From contig NC_052131.2 of NCBI RefSeq assembly GCF_016086655.4, positions 33,419,705-33,483,704 of the forward strand: 64,000 bases of DNA. Reading direction: 5' to 3'. A model generated the notes under the pieces. It was not told where the DNA came from and did not search any database. It saw only the letters and a program-made list of their open reading frames with translations. The first letter of the stretch is position 1, and every line of letters starts with the position of its first letter. Made by a program: the position numbers and the translations under genes. Source of the stretch: Lepeophtheirus salmonis (Eukaryota; Arthropoda; Copepoda; Siphonostomatoida; Caligidae). Positions 1-13,203 of this stretch are shown piece by piece.

Positions 1-229
1 AAAAACTGACTGAAATGTCTGTGATAACTCTTTGAGGGCATAATTATCTCCTGTTTTACTTAATATACATACAAATATATATTCACAATCGAATTGACCT
101 CTTCCAATGCATGTAATACATCATTCTTGTCATCTTAAATGAAACCTCTTTTTTTATTAGACTCTAAAGAGTTCTTTGACCTCATAAATGACATCATAAT
201 TGAAGGAAACGTCATCTTGGGGCTCAAAT

Positions 230-710
230 AGGATATTTTCACGGCATAAAACGGACAAATTTCCAATAAACCTTGTTGAAACTTATAAAAAAAGACTAAA
301 CATTTGGATTTAATACTACTTGCAGTTAAAAAATGATAAACAATGAAATTTAAATTAAAACAATGTAATAGGTACTGAAAATCCCTATTTGTAGATTTTT
401 TTTTTTTTTTTTTGATTAATTGATTAGATTACAAAAAAGGAGGACAGTTAAAGAGAAATATTTTATACTTTCCGTTATAATAGTTAATTTTTATGTACAA
501 CCCCAAATAAGATAGTCTAACGATGTAATAACATATTTTTAATACATTTTAGGGGTTTTCATATAATAAAACATGACAGTTGAGTGATTAAAAAATTTTA
601 TAGACAGTATGATTTATGTCCTTATATTTGTTGATCCCATTTTGGCATCCTATAGTTGACTATTTTCCTAAGTATTAATGAAAAAAGGATTTTCATTGTT
701 ATAAAAAACT
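230..710. repeat. Dispersed repeat family E, copy 1
   Basis: Collinear short matches link this stretch to 35360-35800, for example GACAAATTTCCAATAAA followed by TAATAACATAT and later CTTATATTTGTTG. It is diverged and has no coding potential that I can see. The 1-229 bases show nothing further. Confidence 0.4.
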
Positions 711-929
711 CAGCTGTTAATGTACTAAAATAGAAGACATCAAAAACATTGTACCGTCACGTATAAACCCTCAGGCCCTTAGCGCAAAAAAGGAGACAAC
801 TATATTTAGACTAGACATAAGACAACTAAGAAAAAAATCCGATACCGATTCAATTCTAGTAAAAATTGGCAATGTAAATTCCTATTCTTTAATATTTTAA
901 ATAATGGTTAAAAAATACAATTTTGCTAT

Positions 930-1460
930 CAGGGGCGTCCACAGATTTATATTTTAAGGGGGACTTGATTTTTGGAATTTGTTTGGAAAAATAATCCCGA
1001 AAACTTAAATATACAATTTGATATTTAAATTTTTTTTCGAAAGTCCCATGGCTATACTCAAAAAATTAAATTTTATGGAAAAAAAAATCATAAATCCACA
1101 GCCATTCACAATAAATTAACTTTTTTGGAAAAAAATTTATAACCCCATCAATGTTCTCAAAAAATTAAATTTTTGGACAAAAATTTCAAAAATCCACAGC
1201 TTTTCACAAAAAATTTACAAATCCACAACTGTTCACAAAAAATTTACAAATCCGCAACTGTTCACAAAAAATTTAAAAAAATTAGAAAAAAATTTTTGGA
1301 ATAAAATTTCAGGAAAGAGAAAATCAAATATTAAATTTTTTGGTAAAATAATAAAAATTGATAAATATATAGTTATTAATAGAAAATTTAATTTTTTGGA
1401 AAAAAAAAAATCAAATACTACATTTTCAAGTAAAAAGCCAAAATTCCTTATATCTTGGGT
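930..1460 (+). repeat. Family A repeat, left end intact
   Basis: It begins CAGGGGCGTCCACAG, runs through a G-rich head and then a tandem AT-rich body with several CCACAG.TGTTCACA cores, and fades after the AAAATTCCTTATAT right-side motif without a right terminal repeat. Confidence 0.75.
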
Positions 1461-2744
1461 AATATTTTTGCCATAAATTAGAAAAATAATAAATACAAGG
1501 TTTAATACCAGTAATAAATAAGAATCATATTCACAAATTAATCAATATTTTCCCGAAGCCGATTTCGATTCCGGAAAAAAAAACGATTCTACGATTCTGC
1601 TTAATCGTTTCATCAATAATTTGGACCAATATTATTGAAGTGGTTTTCTTTCACCACTTGGTTTATAGCTTTGCTCACCCTTAACTAACGCTTTTCCATT
1701 TAACTCCTTGTAAAAAGCAAGGCTTTAAGTACTTAATGGTACACTAATTAATGATTATTATCACACACAGGAAATGCCGAATTGAAGTATAACCTTCAGA
1801 AGATGTAATATTAGATATATTATGTACACATAAAATATATATATTAAATGAAAAGGAATATTAATTTAAAAATAGATAATAATTTAAATTTATAAAATTA
1901 TGACGTATATAATACTTCATGAATTCTCATTTGCGAGTACATATTATGAAGTCACATATAAATAATTTAGACTGTTACTTTTTTGAGCTAATATTTTTTT
2001 CCCATTGAACATAGACATTTTCTCTTAGGGACAATATAAAAAAACTGACTCTGTCAATGTTTGAGACGTCTCAAGCCATTTTTGGGTGAGAACAGCCTTT
2101 TTTTAATTGGAATAAATGTGATTTTTTATTATATAATTTTTTTTTTTTACTGGGCAAAGATCTTTTCTGTTAAGAACAGTACAAAAGCTGATGTTAATTA
2201 AAGTTTTAGGCCTCTTTGCCAGAATACAGTCAATTTTTATTTGATATGATAAAAAAATGGATTTTTGGAATGAAATTTAAAGCTTCTTGTCAGTACCCTT
2301 TTAGTGAGAGTAAAAATTTGGAGGAAAAAATATTATTTTTTCAATGAACTTTTCTAATACAATGTGAGACATATCTTTTTAGGGAACAATTTTTATTTAC
2401 TTTTTTTTAAAATCAGAGTATACTATTTTTAATCTACCAAAGGCGAGGACCCTGAGACAAGTGTAAGGAGTGGGCACTTGCCACCGGCACTGGAACGTAT
2501 TTTTGAAAGAGATAAAATTTGAACGACTAACATTTATTATATTTTGAAAAATTATTATAACCTTTACATATTTCTAGCAATTTACAACGAACTTTGACCA
2601 GCTGAAATAAATGTGAATGCGCAGGTAAGATGTCATTTGTGGTTTTGGCGGATTGCCAAAAGTGTTTGACGTCAGTTTAAAAAAAATTACATCGATCAAC
2701 AAAGAATTTATTTGACAATAGTGAAAAAAAAAGATTGTCCTTAT
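1461..2744. other. AT-rich intergenic stretch with faint tandem structure
   Basis: No gene is seen. Around 2020-2400 a motif like TCTTAGGGACAAT or TGTTAAGAACAGT recurs every 100-150 bases, suggesting an old, decayed tandem repeat. The 75-codon minus-strand frame at 2574-2801 overlaps a transposon relic and is unlikely to be real. Confidence 0.4.
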
Positions 2745-3160
2745 TACAATCCGCACAGGAAGAAACAATGTTGAGATTGCAAACTTCTTAAACCTGGACA
2801 AGTTCTTTGTCTGGAGAGTCAGGAAGAAACTTGAAAAGTCAAAAAGTGATTATGACTCTATCTGTGCAACACTGTAAAAAAACCTGGTCGTCTGATTATT
2901 ATTGTTTTTATTTTTTAGACTTTGTTGAACCCAGTGTTTGGCCCCCAAGGTCACAGACCTCAAACCCATGTACTACTTTGTTTGGGGCACAGTTGAGCGA
3001 CACATAAACAGATCCTCCTGCAACAAAAAATCAGAGCTGACCTCCAGGATCTGGAAGGAATTCCATAATCCGTCAAAAGAGACTGTCATCAAGACCTGCT
3101 CCGTAGCCAAGGTCAAGTCGAGTCTGAAATTAACGTAAAAGGCGATTATATTGAATGATA
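2745..3160 (+). mobile_element. Tc1/mariner relic, catalytic core deleted
   Basis: An N-terminal helix-turn-helix stretch (ANFLNLDKFFVWRVRKKLE) is followed after stops and frame changes by a C-terminal tail containing YYFVWGTVERHINRSS and ending in KLT*. The central DDE catalytic domain is missing, and the SPDLNPMDY-type motif survives only as TDLKPMYY. It is non-functional. The family is identified from motif order, not from a search. Confidence 0.65.
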
Positions 3161-4879
3161 TTTTATTTTTTGGTTCAGTTTTAATTTGGTATTGTTAATT
3201 TTTAATCATTCGTTTAGGAGAAATTCCTTCCTTTTAAAAAAAATCGTTGTGGTTGTAAAAAAGAGGTCGAATTTTGTATGTTTGCTATATATTTTTGTGA
3301 ATAATAAAAACCCATGAAATAAAAAAATTACCTTTTTCAAAATGACAAATTTAATTATTTTAGGGCAAGATACATTTTTTTTTTTTTCGATCACTTAAAA
3401 AATTAACAAAAGTTGGGAAGCAATAGTTCTATGATTCACGTGCCACTAACACGTCTTGTTCACTTTGTCCCCTCCTTAAACTATAATACCGTTACAAATA
3501 TAATGCGAATCATAAATATTTATAACTATTTTTAGTAGTCAAAATCCTAATGTATTTTGTTTTTAAAAATAATTTAAGTGATCTAAGTTCTGTTGCTCGA
3601 TGATTTGCTATTTTTAACATCAAGCAAAACATAGCAATATTATTTAAATCTTTTGTTGAAAACGTGATAGTTATTAAAGAAAAAGAAGGAACCTTAATTA
3701 TAAGATAGCCCTATTCAAAACGGATTGCACGGAGTCTAAATCCTCATCTGGATAGGAATCAAATTAATAGTTTATGCCGGAGTTGGATTTAACGGGGCTT
3801 GGGGCAAAGATAAACCTGGGAATTTTTTTCTTCTAAGAAAATTTTAATTTAATTTCGAATCATATCTTTTTAGAAAAAAAAAAATATTTTTTAAATCCCA
3901 GGGGGCCCCTAAAATAAGTGTGAGTCTACAACAGCCGCATAAGTTGCAATGGGTTAAAACTGACCTTGAGGAGCATTTGATGAAACAGGAAAACATCAAA
4001 TCACGGAGTACATCTTATTTGACCTCGTAAGGGATATTTATATTTAATTAATTATTTGCTTCTAATACAAAATTTGATATTGAAGAGGGGTGTACCACTG
4101 CACGGAATCCACAAAAATCGGTCTTTTTGAGTATCAGAATCAGATCAATACTGGCAATTCCACAGACACTTTTCATACATATTTATTTATGGTATTATGC
4201 AAAAAAAAAAAAATGGTTTTCAAGTTTTATAAATTATATTATTTCAAATGGTCTACCAATAAAAGTATGGAATAACTGAGGTGTAATTCTACAGGATTGT
4301 AAATAAAATAATTTTTCTTCAAATTTTATTTTAACATATAAAAAGTGCAATAAGAACATTCAGATCATGACATCTTCTATGTCTAAAATCATGTTTATTA
4401 TTGTTATTGCAACTCTTAAAATATAAAGATGACCTTTAAAACCTAAAATAGAACCAAGTTTGGCCTGAAGAGATTTTAAAACAGTTCACGTATTTAGGAT
4501 ATTTTTACGATTCAATCCATATTTGTCCATGAAAGAACTCTATAGATATAAATCAAAGTTAACAACGATTAATCAATAACAAGACAACATTTCTTTTCAA
4601 TAATACCATTAATGTATTTTGACCATCCATGAATAAATTGACTCCTGGGCAGAGAGAGGAAATAACTTTTTTTAAATGTCAATTTAAAACTATTTACAAA
4701 TAACTATTCTCATAATTATGATTGATACAGTTATGTATTTTTTTGCCTAGCCATAATCAGTGGAAAGTTAAACATTAAAAACAGTCAATCATTGTTTTAT
4801 CTTTTAATATAATCGGCATCAGCTTAAAATTTGGTATAGGTACATCCCTAATATTAACCTTTTAAATCCTGAAAATCTA
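3161..4879. other. AT-rich intergenic stretch, no gene seen
   Basis: It contains homopolymer runs and a G-rich patch near 3785-3910 (GGGGCTTGGGG and GGGGGCCCC) that may be a worn repeat end. No open frame with recognisable content was found. Confidence 0.4.
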
Positions 4880-5500
4880 AGGATAATGTATACCACAATT
4901 TTATTCCCAAAATTAATTCAGCAATTCACAAATATTTTGCTCTTACAAAAGTTAATCACTCAAACCTCCAGCTTGGGCCACAACCTTCAACCTCGCCTTC
5001 AGCCAGGCCATGATTAAGAACTCCTTGTCCATGTTGGCCAATGTTTCGAGAATGGAAGTCTGCAAGGAGCCAATGATATTATGTGCACGTTTATGAGGCT
5101 CTCTCTCCAAGACACCCCATATAGTGTGGTCCATGGGGCTAAGATCCGTCGAGCTATAATGCAACATTTCCTTTGTCTTCTGGAAGTCTGGAGTTCAGTT
5201 TTTACTCTTGGAACGATAATGAGTCTTCTTTGCAGGCGTTTCCGACCCATCAGTTTCCTTGAAAGCCTTGGCAACATCCTAAATAGTTGATTTTGGCAGC
5301 ATTGTTAACTCGATAATCTTCTTGAACGTCGCCGGTACGGAGGCACACAATAACGGCCGTGTAGCGTTTTCATCCAGTGGATATCTCAAGTACTTAGTAT
5401 TTTGTCAGCTAAATCTTATTAGCACACTTTTATATACGTTGATCTCAGGGTTGCCAGGGTATTGAGGTCTAAACTTGTTATACATTTACAATCCCCGCCC
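4880..5500 (-). mobile_element. Tc1/mariner relic, internally deleted
   Basis: On the minus strand an HTH-like stretch (ELTMLPKSTIQDV, then AFKETDGSETPAKKT) joins almost directly to the C-terminal tail (SPMDHTIWGVLEREPHK, AHNIIGSLQTSI and KARLKVVAQAGG). The region with the first two catalytic Asp residues is absent. The copy at 42191-42839 has the same layout and shares both flanks, including AAAATTAATTCAGCAATTCA and GTCTAAACTTGTT, so both may descend from one deleted element. Confidence 0.7.
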
Positions 5501-6684
5501 TGAATGTACATAATGCAGGGAAAAACGATGGATTTCTGTTCAATTGTATCCCCCTTCATGAATTTAATTTCCTTTTCTTGTCAAAGTCAAGGCAATGCTT
5601 TGATATCTTGGTGATTTATTTTTATTTTTTTTCATTTTTTTTTTGTGGACTACCCTGGAGCAAACTATAAAATCTGGATGAAAGAAAAGTAATTTAATTG
5701 GCAATAGGTAATATATTATACATATTTATACATAATGGACTTGTTGAAAAGGAAAATAAAAGAGCGTAGAGTATGACTTGGCATTTAAGGAAGAAATTAA
5801 AGTTTGACAAAGTGAAGGTCAAGCGATGAATAACCCTTTATAGTCCTCAAATTAAAGTCATTACTCATTGATTTCAAATAACTATTGTTCTGCGACAATC
5901 GATACATAAAAAAAATGACATCCATAAAACACGTCCTTCAATTAAATATACATTTTTTTAGACCGATTAAAGTCATATAATATAATAGGTGTGGTAACCA
6001 TTATTTTAATAGATTTTTTTCTCCTTGGCAATCAAGATTATCAGAACGGAAAAGACGTAACCAAAATTGTGCGTAATTGTACAAATTGAGTAAATAATAA
6101 AGTAGTCAATATTCACATTTTTAGCAACCTGACTTGCGTTTTTACACCGTTCGAAAAAAAAGAGTCAAATATCGTTTATTTTTTCTTCCCCATTGTTGAC
6201 GCACGCTCAAACAATAGACAGTCAAACAATCATAAAATTATCAAGCGCCATCTAACGTAAACCGATCGCATTTACACAATGCAAGTTAAATATTACTAAA
6301 GACATCTACTGGAAAGTAATGGATTTCTTTTTACTATACCTAGTATTAACATGTTGCCTAATTAAAAAACTATTAATAAAAAATTAAATAAACAAATATA
6401 ATAAATGAATATTACCAAAACATAGATTTAGTAAATCAGAATATGAGTATATGAAATCCATGGGATACGCTAACAAGGAAATAACAGCCAAAATAAACAA
6501 ATACATTAGTCGTAATTTTAAACATAGGTATCAGGTAAACACATCATTAATAATATTAAAATCATTTATAAGGTCTTTAATGCTTTGATAAAAATTTTAA
6601 TTACTTGAAATAAAACCAGGGAACAACATTAATTGAAACGATTTAGTATTAGACTTATCTTTCATAAGTGTACAATTATATACT
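5501..6684. other. AT-rich intergenic stretch, no gene seen
   Basis: No coding frame, RNA gene or recognisable mobile element is visible. Homopolymer runs dominate. Confidence 0.4.
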
Positions 6685-7080
6685 AGGTGGTCCCTCTAGC
6701 GTACGTACAAGTTGAGAAAATGACACTTGAACGTGATGTACGAATTTTCATTAACGCACTCTAAGCAGTTGGGCGTCTCTAAGACCACCTTCTAAATAGT
6801 CAGCAAGTCTGAAACGTGGAGAGGAAAAAGGGATCTGTCAAAAAGACCCAGCTGGACCTGGAGGATTTTAAGAAAACGGCCCAGACCAATCCCATCAATT
6901 CCATGAGGGGCTATGCAAGAGATGTCTTCAAGGACCATTTTTGTGACCTCTGTAGCTATTTGAAAATGACACTTTTGATACTAAGTTCTCTAGTTATGAA
7001 GGGATTCAGAGGTTTCAATTTTAAAGTTATGATGGTTAATTTCAAAAGTTTAATTAAAGTGTCTTTCCTCGAGTGATACA
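6685..7080 (+). mobile_element. Tc1/mariner N-terminal transposase relic
   Basis: Following a GTGGTCCCTCTAGCGTACG left edge, the plus strand encodes pieces of a paired HTH region: RKKGSVKKTQLDLEDFKKTA, then NPINSMRGYARDV, matching the usual GRPKK...R.NP..SMR..AR pattern of Tc1-like transposases. The frame then runs into unrelated sequence. No DDE domain follows within 1 kb. Confidence 0.6.
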
Positions 7081-9424
7081 GAAGACTGTAATCTTAATTT
7101 TTCCTTTTGAACAAAAACAAATTGTGGTCCAACGAAGTACTTCGGATACTCAAACGGTGAAAAGTACTATACTGAACTTGAAATAGAATAAAATAAACTT
7201 AAATTACAATTCAAAATTTAATTATAAGTGACTGAAGTAATAGATATTACTGTTTTGTGGAGTGTCAAAATCAAATGAACACATAATTGGACAACCAATC
7301 ATAAGAGAAACTATTTATGAAATAATAGAAGAAATCAAAAATAAATTCTGTAGAACAATGATTCAATATTGCTTAAGTGTATCTAACTTCCACACAAATA
7401 CAATAACGAGTATTTTTAATATTCATTATGAATATTTTAGACATTTTCGGATTGATGAATCTATGTATAAATTCATTTCCCAGATTGCATTTAGTTTTAT
7501 AAGTGAAAATGTGCTATACAATTTGTATAGATAAGTGGTCAGAAATTATCTTCCATAGTATACAACAAGGAATTTCAACTTATATACCCTATATTTTTCT
7601 TCTAAAAGAAGCAGTATTTACCATTGGAAGGAAATTGCTCCATATTAAAAATTTCGTACAATATAAAAAAACTTGGTCATGATTCTGAATGATTTATCGG
7701 CCCCAGTTGATTTATATTCAATTTACAATGTCAAAGAGACAGACAGTATCAAATAAAAGTTGTAGTTTCATGATTGTTTCAACTCTATAGGACATCACCA
7801 TCAAGGACCTTTGAAATTGTATGTAACGATGATCCAATTCCTTTACCTAATAAATAATATAACATGTTTCCGATGTTATTTGTGTATTTGTTTGATCTAT
7901 TTGTATCAAAATGACTTGAAGTTTATGACTCGAGACTTACGTGTGACTTGGTTTAGTGTCTGACTTATGATGAGTAAATGCAATAATTAAATACTCATTA
8001 TATGGTTTATATATTAATGGAGTTTTTTTTGGTTTTTTTCAAATCAATAGCTAATAAGTATTCTCTGAAACATTCTATCTAAAAAATGTCCATAGTTATA
8101 GTACTTGTAAAATTATATAAATAAAGCAAGTTTCTAGATGAATGGATGAAGTTATTTTTTTTTAAATAAATAACAATGCACCAAAGAATGTGTTTAACTA
8201 AAGTTTAATGTGTCATTATTAAAGAAAAATATGTTGTTTTTTTTTAAATACTAACAATAACCCAAAAAAAATATATGGATTCCCAAAAAATTTAAAATAG
8301 CCGCGTAGTAACTCAAAGCGTGTCATGTTAAGAAAGTTAATTCTATGGAAAAATGAAACACAATGCATCTCTGAGCTCTTTCTCATGATGAATTTGTGCA
8401 AAAATTGTACTGAAAACCCACGCACTTTTTTTTTGTACGTTGTAAAGCACTCATCTGATAGATACATAAATTACACCATTTGATAGCCATATGTTTGACC
8501 TTGACTAAACGTTTTACCTTAAATAGCCCAAATTTTATATCCTCTGATTTTGATTTAAAAAAAACTTATCAAAACAAGGTTCAATTTATATCTTACCTTA
8601 AAAAAAAACAATTAAAGTGGTTGATTTTTAGGCTTGGAAGCTATGAGAAGTTTAATAAGTTCATATTAATAAATATATGTATATTAAAATTTCACATTTA
8701 ATGGTTTTTAGAGGTGTCATGCTTATAAATTTAAAGTAAATCTTGTTATTTAAAAACAATTCACGTGTAATATTCATTTTCATAAATGGTAATTATTCGA
8801 ATTTATGTATCACCCAAACCAACAGCTTATTTAAACCATTGGTTGTACTAATATCTTGAAAATCATAAATAATGAAACTAAGCTACTACGACTGAAACAA
8901 TTCAAGTAGTACTGTTCAAAGATTGACTATGATTTATTAGCATTACACCTCCAAAAACCATAAAATGTGAGGAAGGAAATTATGTGAATCAATTAAACCT
9001 TTCATATTGGTTATAAAGCACCTTCAAATTATTCTGCATAAATTGGTTTAGTCCATCAAATGAGTGATTTACAAGACAATTTTTAATCTAATTAATAAGG
9101 AAAAGAGCTCAGAACTCAGAGTTGGATTGATTACAGATCTAAAATTTCATTTTTGAGTTTTCCAATATTAGGTTACTTGACATTATATTCAAACCCGACG
9201 AAAAAAGAAAAAAAAATTATATTTTAGCAAATTTAATCGACACCTAATAACTCCTGGCCATGCCGTAGATAATAAATGCATAAATTTAATAGATTGCTAA
9301 TTAAATTGATGAATAATGTTATTATATAAAGTGTTACGAGATGTACAAATTCCACGTTACACAATCTGCTTATACCAGTTACAACGTCTACCGGGCCTTT
9401 TCAAGAGAATTTTTTTTAATTGGC
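7081..9424. other. AT-rich intergenic stretch, no gene seen
   Basis: Small frames at 7262-7534, 8219-8467 and 8480-8701 have no recognisable motif and AT-driven composition. I see no convincing gene, RNA or repeat end. Confidence 0.4.
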
Positions 9425-10420
9425 ACTTGTTTATTAGTCATTAGAAAACATTATTTATGAATTTGAGCACCTTCGCCTTCAATCACACGCTCCACCCGAC
9501 CCAGAACGTTTTGCACACGTTGACAAGGTAGTGCTTCGACATTGATCGCCAATCTTTCTCAACTGACTGATTCAGGCACTAAATACTGCTGTGACGTTAC
9601 CTATGCGCCTTGCTTTCAATTAGCCACCAGATGCTGTAATCAAGGGGATTCAGATGGGATCTCTGCGGTGGCCATAAGTTATTCAGCCAGAACTTCATTT
9701 TTTTTGGTCATCCAATCTTACACGATTTTTGCCGTATGTGCAGGAGCCCCGCCCTACTAACACCAATAATCGCTTTCTTTGATTGCTTTGTGATCTTGCG
9801 AACCTAGGAAAACATTTTTATTTGCAAAATCATCAAGTAATATTTGCTAGTCAATCTGTATCCCATAGGGAACCAAATTGCCTTCATTTTGTGAACTTCA
9901 GATAAAACAATGCCGAGTATAATTACTGAGGCCGGATGTTTGGTGGTGGACACTTCACAGAGGTTGCGATTGACTTCTCCAAAACATACGGCCCAATCAT
10001 GTTGTCTATTGTATACGGGATCCACTGTAAATGTCTTCTCGTACGAGAAGAACAAAATTCGGTTTCTCTGATATCTCAGGTCATTGTAAAGCTTTTTGCA
10101 AGGGTCGTTCAATATGTCGGAGATACTAGCCAACAGCTTTTTTTTATGGTGTTGGGCACCGTGGAACAGCTCACCGACCACTTCTTTGCCATGTCCGTCA
10201 TAGACAACTTCGGAATTTTCAAAAAAAAAAAAAAAAAATGCTTCTATGATGATCACTGATGTCTTCACCATCGTTAACCTTAACCCTGACCCTCCACACG
10301 GTGGTTGTGTAGATATTAAGGGTCTTTACAATATCAAAATTTCTAAACGCGGACTTTGAAGTTAATCCACTTGTTGTCTTTTTTCTGCTCTATTTTCATT
10401 AATATTCTTCCTAGTATATA
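9425..10420 (-). pseudogene. Tc1/mariner transposase pseudogene, first catalytic Asp lost
   Basis: The minus strand encodes most of a Tc1-like catalytic domain: RILFFSYEKTFTVDPVYNRQ, VSTTKHPASVIILGIV and IWFPMGYRLTS in one open frame, then, in shifted frames, GAPAHTAKI and SHLNPLDYSIWW, with a diverged C-terminal VNVCKTF near 9520. Relatives have FSDEKTF, so the first catalytic Asp is a Tyr here. The QQD box is also destroyed, and a 17-A run (A on the plus strand near 10221-10237) interrupts the N-terminal side. It is of the same family as the element at 53305-54513 but older. Confidence 0.75.
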
Positions 10421-10659
10421 CTTTGATATTTGTCCAGTACGCGGCATATACATTTATGATCAAGTGAAGAAATCTGAATAATAAAAACGAACGCACACGT
10501 AACAATTATCGACCTTCTAACGATTGACAACAAGGTAGGTAAGACTTTTGTATGTATGTATGGATGGATACAGTTTGTCTGATGCTAACTTGATAAGCGT
10601 CTTATCTATACATATATCCAAGTTAAAAAACTACTTCAGCTTTGAATTAAAAGATATTT

Positions 10660-10820
10660 CTAGCTTCTCCCCTCATCTGCACTCTCCAGATATTATTCAA
10701 CTTGATTTATTAATCCTCATATATTAAAGTATAGGGCTAAAATTTTGAAAAATGACCACCTAAAATATACAAATTGAGCAATTTGTATTTAAGAGAATTA
10801 TAGTTTATAATTTAAAGCAA
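10660..10820. repeat. Direct duplication, copy 1
   Basis: This segment contains CACTCTCCA...ATTAAAGTAT and then GCTAAAATTTTGAAAAATGA and ACAAATTGAGCAATTTGTAT. The same modules recur in order at 11350-11410 and 11695-11790. Confidence 0.6.
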
Positions 10821-10989
10821 ATAGTGTTGTTTTATATTCATCATAACTTACATAGGAGAAAAATTAGGGATGGAATTTTTTTAAATGAATTGAAGACAAT
10901 AATCGAATTTATCTATAAGCGCAGAATCCAAAACTAATCTCAGTTTTTATCTGGGTAGACAGGTTTCAGATATATCTGAGATTATAATT

Positions 10990-11345
10990 ATTATTTTCCG
11001 AAAAATATACATAATATTTGAAATTTTTTTCTAAAAATTTTATTTTTGTGAATAGCTTAAAATGTTAAAAATTTTCCAAATATATAATTTTCTGTGAATA
11101 GCAATGGAGTTGTTAATTTAATTTCCAAAAAAATAATTTTAAGTAAATAATTATGTATTTTTTTATTAAAAATCGAAAAAAAACTACTTTTCTATGAATA
11201 GCTATGAATTTTTTGGAAAAAAAATTCCAAAAAATTTAATATTTGAAATAATATAATTCCAGAAATTTTTTTTTCAAAAAAATTCGAAAAACCAAGCCCC
11301 CACTCCCAATGTATATATATATATATGATTCTGTGGATGCATTTG
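10990..11345 (-). repeat. Family A repeat, reversed
   Basis: An AT-rich body with GTGAATAGC cores runs to a reversed head, AAACCAAGCCCCCACTCC, then a TA run, and a diverged terminus CTGTGGATGC. The right-head side is missing. Confidence 0.7.
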
Positions 11346-11790
11346 TTCTTTTTCTTCACTCTCCACGTCTTATTGAAATTGATATGTTCATAATCAGGCA
11401 TTAAAGTATTAACTCTGTGGTATAAAGTATAGAAGGTTCTAGTGCTGATGGTTCGAAAATTAAGGACAATTGCCGCCAGATAGCTAATAAAAATATCTTG
11501 CAAAAGTATATTATGTTTAAAAATAGGGAGAGGAAATAGACGGATGAGAAATCTCACGGTTAGCAACCAGTGGCAGTGGAACCATAGGGTCCAAGGAAAA
11601 CATTTATAGTTTTCAAAATTAAAAAAATCCACATGTATAAAAACTAAAATGTCACACGATTTTTGAGCAATTTTATTGACCAAAATGATTAAAAAAAGAG
11701 TGCTAAAATTTTGAAAAAAGAGCACTCAAAATACACAAATTGAACAATTTGTATTTAAAGAAAAAGACAGTTTTATAATCATTTAAAGGT
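11346..11790. repeat. Direct duplication, copy 2, with about 290-bp insert
   Basis: Modules matching 10660-10732 lie at 11350-11410, and modules matching 10733-10820 lie at 11695-11790. Between them is about 290 bp absent from copy 1. Either the insert entered copy 2 or it was deleted from copy 1. Confidence 0.5.
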
Positions 11791-13203
11791 TTTTTTTTCG
11801 TTTTTTTTTTAATTCATCCCATCGTTTCAGTCATTTTATAAAAAATATTTAAATATAACAAAAGAAAAAAAAAAGATTAATGATTAATAGGACATTAGAT
11901 AGCTTTAAACAATAAAAGAGGCGTTCACACTTCCTCGTTGGGATGATTCTGGCATTCTTCTGGAATTCTTTGAACCAAATTAGTTTTTTAAGAAGTTTTG
12001 TAAAATTGGGTTGTCAAGTAGGAACCATATCCTTTCATTAAAATATCCAACTGATATGAGTAAAAAAGCCAGGTGACATTTCAGCGGTTCCAAAGGCCTC
12101 GTTCACCCATCCATTTTATTAATCATTACTGATTTTTTAATTAAAACTAATAAATTTCCTGCTATAGACACCTCACTGCCTCCTTCCATAGGTCTGAAAA
12201 GGAAAGTCCTTTCCATTTTAACTTCACAAGGATCTTAGATGCAAGTTGCCTGAAGTCTTTCGTCAATTCACACGACGTATAAATATATTGCATAAAAGTA
12301 TCTTACAGTTTATATGACCTTGTAGGTTTCTACCTACCTACTATATCTTTAACACTTTTTAACGGTCGAAAAATATTTAAAAGTTAGGAATATATCAAAA
12401 GATGTTGTCGATTTTTTTTAAATATTGAAGATATTTGTGTTGTTTTATATATATCATAACTTATCAATAAATTTTTGTATATTATACTGACAAATCAATA
12501 TTTTGGAAAGATTTTCTTCGGTTAATTTTTGCCTTCAATCAGTATTGATCATTTTAAAGATAGTAAAAAAATGTTGAAGTATAAATGAGGTTGGCGAAAT
12601 CTTCAGGAGTTTTATTAGAAGGTGGCTTCTCATCATCACCATTAATGATTAACCGTCCAACCTGTTGCATAAATGAAAACCATGATTTTGCGATTTGGCA
12701 CAAAATTGTTTCTCCTTTGTTGCAAGATTCAAGGGGGGTAAATCCGCAGTTAGTTTGGGTCAAATGTATCCTTCCTCTAATTGGCTCCTTCACATATCCG
12801 ATCATGAAATCATAACCCTGATTGCATCATATACATAGGTTTACCACCGAAAAGAGACCATAATAAAGACGAGTTTTTGAAGGTAGATTTTCCCTCGAAA
12901 AATATCGACAAAAGCTGCTATGTAATCCAACTATAAATTTCTCAATTGATTTCAGACCAGTTTAAAAAAAGGAGCAATTTTCACACAAAACAGGATAAAA
13001 TAAGTAATCTTCACACAAAACAGGATAAAATTAAGTAATTTCACACTAAAATGGCAAAGTGAACTCAATCTCTCACAAATCCTAAGTTTAGTCATAATTT
13101 TAGAGCAAAAAAATCAATTTCCTTTATTTTTTAAGTTTTCGTGTAAAAAAAAATTTGGTATTTATAAATAAAAAAACATTAAATTGCCCCCCCCCCCCGC
13201 AAC
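11791..13203. other. AT-rich intergenic stretch
   Basis: No supported gene. Overlapping frames at 12554-12815 on both strands are unrecognised. At 12415-12475 a GTGTTGTTTTATAT..ATCATAACTTA motif repeats one at about 10825-10851. Just before 13204 is a run of 13 C. Confidence 0.4.

Noticed and set aside
7262..7534. 90-codon plus-strand frame
   Set aside because: It starts at a GTG, is Ile/Asn/Phe/Tyr-rich as expected from AT-rich noise, and has no motif or splice context.
11192..11725. 177-codon minus-strand frame
   Set aside because: It overlaps a family A repeat and a duplicated segment, is Phe/Ile/Asn-rich, and has no domain.
12554..12815. Overlapping 83- and 76-codon frames on opposite strands
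   Set aside because: Neither shows a known domain. Composition is more balanced than background, so a decayed mobile element is possible, but I cannot support one.
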